Shown here in pieces: positions 60,276 to 64,000 of a stretch of 64,000 nucleotides of DNA; position 1 is the stretch's first letter; each line of letters begins with the position of its first letter. Made by a program: the position numbers and the translations under genes. The DNA is from DAOTXK01 sp034430555. Its GTDB lineage: Bacteria > Chloroflexota > Anaerolineae > Aggregatilineales > Ch27. A model generated the notes under the pieces. That model was not told where the DNA came from and searched no databases. It worked only from the letters and a program-made list of their open reading frames with translations. The stretch spans positions 4,836 through 68,835 of the forward strand of contig DAOUEM010000362.1 of the NCBI GenBank assembly GCA_034430555.1. Direction: 5' to 3'.

Positions 60276-61103
60276 CTACTCCGTTTCAAAGGCAATGGAT
60301 TGTATCAACGTATCTAGCGTATTCAGGCTCGGGTTAAACGCTTCATCGGGCAGGCTGTTAATTTGCGCGAAAGCCTGCGGCAGATAGTGGTCCGAGTAAT
60401 TCGCTGCGAATTCATTCCAGTCAATGTCGCTGGTATCGACTTCTTCCGGCAGCACACCGGTTTTCACCGGGAAGATGGCTGAGACATAGTACGCGCCGTC
60501 AGCCATGATACCTTGAAAGGTATAGAAAATTTGTCTATCGGTGAGATGGTCGGCCTCTTGTGAATGCCGGGTCACATAACGTATGCCGCTGCCGACCCCG
60601 GCAATCTCTACATATTGTGGATGCGAGCGCAGCATCTGACCGGAGTTTACCCAGGGCAAAAAGGGGAGACGTATCTCAGGCGGGCGAGCCGATGTCCCGA
60701 CATAAGCAGATAGATCGGGACGTTCCCGCAGCAGCGACTCCAGGGCATTGGGTTGATCGACAAAATCGTAGCCAAATTCGCGCATGGAATCGGTCGAATA
60801 GACCAAAATCTGTGGCCCTGCAATGAGATAAGGCAGTCGAAACTCACTTCCGTCCAGGTAGTTAAGAAAGCTGAAGCGGATGTGCTCTGGATAGTGTGCA
60901 TACCAGAACTGCTCTTCAGGTAGCGTAAGCGGATTGGCTTCTATCGTCTCAACCTGAATCCCTGTAGCGAGAGATGAAGGAAACGAGAAACGGATATTGT
61001 CGTACCTGACGGTATGGCTATCACCCTGTGCCGCGATCGGCGTACTCAAAATGCTCAACACAATAAGCATGACTAACCAACGTCCATATCTTCTGGCGTT
61101 CAT
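60276..61103 (-). CDS. Secreted hypothetical protein
   Basis: This 275-residue protein has a clean signal peptide (ARRYGRWLVMLIVLSILSTPIAAQG) and no later membrane helix. The mature part begins with a beta-strand region (VRYDNIRFSFPSSLATG). It contains several Pro/Tyr motifs including FWYAHYPEHIRFSFLNY and FPVKTGVLPEE, with no catalytic signature. AAGGAGG precedes the ATG. Base composition is less GC-rich than most of the window, as in the surrounding remnants. Function is unknown. Confidence 0.75.
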   Translation of the reverse strand: MNARRYGRWLVMLIVLSILSTPIAAQGDSHTVRYDNIRFSFPSSLATGIQVETIEANPLTLPEEQFWYAHYPEHIRFSFLNYLDGSEFRLPYLIAGPQILVYSTDSMREFGYDFVDQPNALESLLRERPDLSAYVGTSARPPEIRLPFLPWVNSGQMLRSHPQYVEIAGVGSGIRYVTRHSQEADHLTDRQIFYTFQGIMADGAYYVSAIFPVKTGVLPEEVDTSDIDWNEFAANYSDHYLPQAFAQINSLPDEAFNPSLNTLDTLIQSIAFETE

Positions 61104-61269
61104 TCATCGACCTCCTTGTGCTATGGTCCATCCCGAAGGATAAAGAAGAACAGCCAGTCGTGCTTGACGCTTGTCCTCCGCCTGACCACCCATATAGTGA
61201 TGTAGCCTTACACACATCTGTGAAACAGGGGGCAACGGTCACACAACGGGCCGGCAGGTATCGAATCAG

Positions 61270-61302
61270 GAGGTGGTCTACAGATCCGCCTCTTTTTGTT
61301 TT
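61270..61302 (+). terminator. Intrinsic terminator upstream of the chimeric pseudogene
   Basis: GAGGTGG pairs with CCGCCTC (one G-T pair) over a 9-base loop and is followed by TTTTTGTTTT. The only upstream sequence on this strand is gene-poor. It is another orphan terminator in the graveyard region. Confidence 0.75.
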
Positions 61303-61316
61303 CAGGAAGGATACAC

Positions 61317-61824
61317 ATGGCGCAACCTAAAACCTCATACCTCTCAGTCACGGACCAGTTCTGCGGCGCAGGCGGCAGTTCGCTGGGCGCGTCCGCCGCC
61401 GGCACCGAGGTCATCCTGGCGATGAACCACTGGGAGCTGGCCATTGAGACGCACAACACCAACTTCCCCCGGACCGACCACGTCCTGAAGGTGACGTATG
61501 GCGAACACGAGCGAGTGCTGCGGATTGTCGATGATTGGCTGATTGAAGCTGAGATTACGGGTGGGCGGGTGTTCCCTATCTCGACCCGGACCGTGCAGCG
61601 TATCTTGAGTCGCTACCCGCTCTACATCGATGGTGAAGAGCGCAGGGTTCAACCTCATGACCTGCGCCGGACCTATGCCCGCCGCTTCTACGAGGCCGGT
61701 GTTGACCTGGCCGCCATCCAGCATGGAGATGGGCCATGCTGATCTGAAGACCACGCTGGGTTACATCGGCCAGCTAAACGTAGACAAGAGGAAGCCGCCG
61801 GAGGTATTTGATTTTGAACGCTAA
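61317..61824 (+). pseudogene. Chimeric pseudogene: C5-cytosine methyltransferase start joined to tyrosine-recombinase end
   Basis: From ATG 61317 (AGGAAGG before it) the frame reads LSVTDQFCGAGGSSLGASAAGTE and HNTNFPRTDH, which is motif I and the start of motif II of C5-DNA methyltransferases. After about residue 60 it becomes the C-terminal half of a tyrosine recombinase: RTVQRILSRYP and HDLRRTYARRFYEAGVDLAAIQ (the HxxR box). The frame ends at 61742, but a +1-shifted frame from 61723 continues with MGHADLKTTLGYIG, which holds the final catalytic Tyr. The two gene ends were joined by deletion and a frameshift followed. Confidence 0.75.
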
Positions 61825-62004
61825 AGCAGCTTTTTTTCGCAATTGCTATACAGTCTTACCGTTCACCCACTCTTCCGGTTTCTATCGATTATCAGATATT
61901 GACGATGTGCTAGGTGTTTTCTTGACACTCGCCCTAAATCAAACATCGATTGACCACGAACTGCTCTCGTATTCAACCGCAGAATAGAGCGGATCGGCGC
62001 TCCG

Positions 62005-62020
62005 CCTGATTTATGCTCCG
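62005..62020 (-). terminator. Weak hairpin after the WD40 gene
   Basis: A short GCGGA/TCCGC stem (with a 5-7 base loop) lies within 20 bases of the WD40 stop. There is no good U-tract. It may be a weak terminator or none. Confidence 0.25.
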
Positions 62021-62024
62021 CTTA

Positions 62025-64000
62025 TTACCGAGTTGGCATCCCCCATAGGCGTATGGTCCCATCATGACCACCTGACGCTATCAGATAGCCGTTAGGACTA
62101 AAGGCTACACTGTTCACAGAGGCGAGATGACCTTCTAAAATGGCTAATTGCTCTCCTGTAGCAGGGTTCCATAGCCGTACAGTCTGATCCCAACTTCCGG
62201 AGGCGAGCATTGCCCCATCTGGGCTGAAAGCAATGGTTTCCACAATATAGTTATGCCCCCTCAAGACCACCAGCTCTTCACCTGTAGCGACATTCCATAA
62301 TTGTATGACGTTGCCCTGGCCCGCAACTGCGATAGTGTTTCCATCTGGACTAAAAGCAATGCTTTTCACAATGTCGTTGTGTCCTTCAAAGACAGTCAAC
62401 TGCTCACCAGAAGCTACGTCCCATAAGCGAACTGAGTCACCCCCAGAAGCCATTAACCGGCCATCAGGACTGAAGGCCACAGCGTTTACCCTGCGGTTAT
62501 GGCCGTCTAAGAGATATAGTTGCGCGCCCGTCTCAATGTCCCACAACCATACAGCACCTTGCTGGCCTATTCCACCTCCACCCGCGAGAACCGCTCCATC
62601 AGGGCTGAAGGACAGATCTTGGATATAACGCCGTTCATCACCTTGGAAAGCCAGCAGCAACGTACGTTCTGTACTCGTCGCAACGTCCCACAGGCGTACG
62701 CTTTCACCCCGTTCATAAATAGCCAATGTTCTTCCATCTGGACTAGTGGTTATGACCGCCGACGGGTATCGAGTGTATATCGCATTGATTAGTGTGCCTG
62801 TGGACACCTCCCATAGTCTCACATGTTTGTCATAGTATCCGGCAGCCAACATGCTCCCACTCGGGCTGAAAGCAACACTTGACACAAATCCGTAAAAACA
62901 ATCGAGGACGGCACGCTGACGAAAGTATGGCAGGTCCCAAATATGGAGGGTGTTATCGTAATGCCTGGAGAGTAGCATCGATCCGTCGGGGCTAAAGGCC
63001 AGTCTCACGGCATAACCAATGTCGTGCATGCCGGTCAATTCTTCACCGGTGGAAACATCCCACAAGCGGATTGAGCCGTCATTACCGGACGATGCCAGGA
63101 TTGTCCCATCTGGGCTGAATGTGACACTTAAGACTTCGCTTTGGAGGCCTGCTAAAGTAACACGTTCTTCATTAGCGGCTATATCCCATAGTTGGATGGT
63201 ATCGCGGCTTGGATATGCAACTGTCAGGCCGGTAGAACTTATGGTGCCACCGTTGAATACCGAAAAAGCCCTTTCAAAAAAACCATCCTCCAGTATGGTC
63301 TGTTCTATACCGGTCGCTACATCCCACAGGTGGACGGTACCATCCCCTCTTGATACCAATGTTGTGCCATCTTGGCTGAATTCGATCCCCAAAAGTGTGC
63401 CACTGGCGTGCCCCCGTAAAACAATACTGTCTTCCACGTAACTACCTGTGTTGGCTCCCAGTTCAAGGATGTTCCACAGACGCACAGTACCATCACCACT
63501 CGCGGATGCTAGAATTGTCCCCTGGGGATTGAACGCCAGATCGGATACGAACTCTTCGTGCCCCGTGAGTTCAGCGAGGGTCTCTCCCGTAGGCAGGTCC
63601 CATAGCTTGATAGTTGAGTTCGCTCCTGAAGCCAATATGGCGCCATCTGGGCTGATAGCCAGCCCAGCCTCCGGACTTGTCGGCTCTTCAATCGTGAGGA
63701 GTTGTTCCCAAGTCGCTGTGTCCCACAAACGAATGACGTCGGCACTGCCTGATACCAGGGTCTGCCCATCCTGGCTGAACTTCACGTGGAGTACATCAGA
63801 TGCAGGCTCTGGAAGTAAGCGCGGCTCCTGTGAGAAATCGTCAGTATAGTAGACCCAAACGCCCAGCGAACTGGGCACCGCAAGGAGGTGTCCATCGGGA
63901 GACCAGGCAACCGCTGCCAGCTCATAAAGTGAACCCCGTCCCAATCTTGCCAGTTGTATCACCTGGTCTGCGTTGCCAACAGTGAGGTTCCCAGTTTCAG
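62025..64000 (-). CDS. WD40 repeat protein (5' partial)
   Basis: The frame is open through the window edge, so the N-terminus lies beyond 64000; a GTG at 63962 is only an internal codon. The ~658 visible residues are almost entirely WD40 repeats. About 15 blade signatures occur, such as VAWSPDGHLLAV, FSPDGTILASSGNDGSIRLWD and VAFSPNGYLIASGGHDGTIRLWG. This is enough for two seven-bladed propellers. The upstream visible part (TVGNADQVIQLARLGRG) is typical of the linker before the first blade in such proteins. It is probably secreted or membrane-attached, but the needed end is missing. Confidence 0.88.
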   Translation of the reverse strand, partial: ETGNLTVGNADQVIQLARLGRGSLYELAAVAWSPDGHLLAVPSSLGVWVYYTDDFSQEPRLLPEPASDVLHVKFSQDGQTLVSGSADVIRLWDTATWEQLLTIEEPTSPEAGLAISPDGAILASGANSTIKLWDLPTGETLAELTGHEEFVSDLAFNPQGTILASASGDGTVRLWNILELGANTGSYVEDSIVLRGHASGTLLGIEFSQDGTTLVSRGDGTVHLWDVATGIEQTILEDGFFERAFSVFNGGTISSTGLTVAYPSRDTIQLWDIAANEERVTLAGLQSEVLSVTFSPDGTILASSGNDGSIRLWDVSTGEELTGMHDIGYAVRLAFSPDGSMLLSRHYDNTLHIWDLPYFRQRAVLDCFYGFVSSVAFSPSGSMLAAGYYDKHVRLWEVSTGTLINAIYTRYPSAVITTSPDGRTLAIYERGESVRLWDVATSTERTLLLAFQGDERRYIQDLSFSPDGAVLAGGGGIGQQGAVWLWDIETGAQLYLLDGHNRRVNAVAFSPDGRLMASGGDSVRLWDVASGEQLTVFEGHNDIVKSIAFSPDGNTIAVAGQGNVIQLWNVATGEELVVLRGHNYIVETIAFSPDGAMLASGSWDQTVRLWNPATGEQLAILEGHLASVNSVAFSPNGYLIASGGHDGTIRLWGMPTR

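Overview
The window is a GC-rich chromosomal segment most consistent with a Chloroflexota bacterium, probably near class Anaerolineae. This is inferred from content rather than a marker-gene search. Supporting points are a SpoVS homologue beside dnaA, an orphan GlmL/MutL-type ATPase inside a cluster of membrane proteins, many Pro/Thr-linked single-pass surface proteins, WD40/TolB propellers, an M42 peptidase and a PspA-kinase-NfeD block. No rRNA gene, canonical tRNA gene, CRISPR array or intact transposase was seen.

Layout. 1-11.9 kb: metabolic genes (FAD/Fe-S dehydrogenase, alpha/beta hydrolase, phosphodiester glycosidase, M20 amidohydrolase, YchF-like GTPase, GH1 glycosidase). Two lower-GC genes here are each flanked by a partial duplicate of a resident gene. 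11.9-16.6 kb: three tandem paralogous secreted proteins, two with SH3b-like domains. 16.7-20.4 kb: PHP phosphoesterase, spoVS, a 0.9 kb non-coding region and dnaA. 20.4-25.1 kb: methyltransferase, a TIR-transmembrane-beta-propeller fusion, metallophosphoesterase and small unknowns. 25.4-36.0 kb: a co-directional eight-gene envelope cluster built around the GlmL-like ATPase and a 1299-residue membrane protein with about 15 Pro-Asp-Trp-Leu-type repeats. 36.3-43.6 kb: AAA/winged-helix regulator, a 1536-residue PAS/GAF histidine kinase and a receiver-kinase hybrid. 43.8-48.6 kb: PspA, Ser/Thr kinase, coiled-coil membrane protein and NfeD-like protein, which looks like a membrane-stress module. 48.7-59.1 kb: accessory genes (three GNATs, phosphoesterase, histidine phosphatase, YtxH-like protein, tandem glycosyltransferases, pirin, M42 peptidase, MFS exporter). 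59.1-61.9 kb: a gene graveyard with an unidentified, heavily structured RNA ending in a strong terminator, pieces of a P-loop ATPase, and a chimeric methyltransferase/tyrosine-recombinase pseudogene. 62.0-64.0 kb: a WD40 protein running off the right edge.

The most promising undescribed items are the structured RNA at about 59.4-59.7 kb, the GlmL-centred envelope cluster, the TIR-propeller fusion, and the repeated pattern of duplicated gene ends (4.5, 5.1 and 55.0 kb), which suggests a common way for accessory genes to enter this chromosome.
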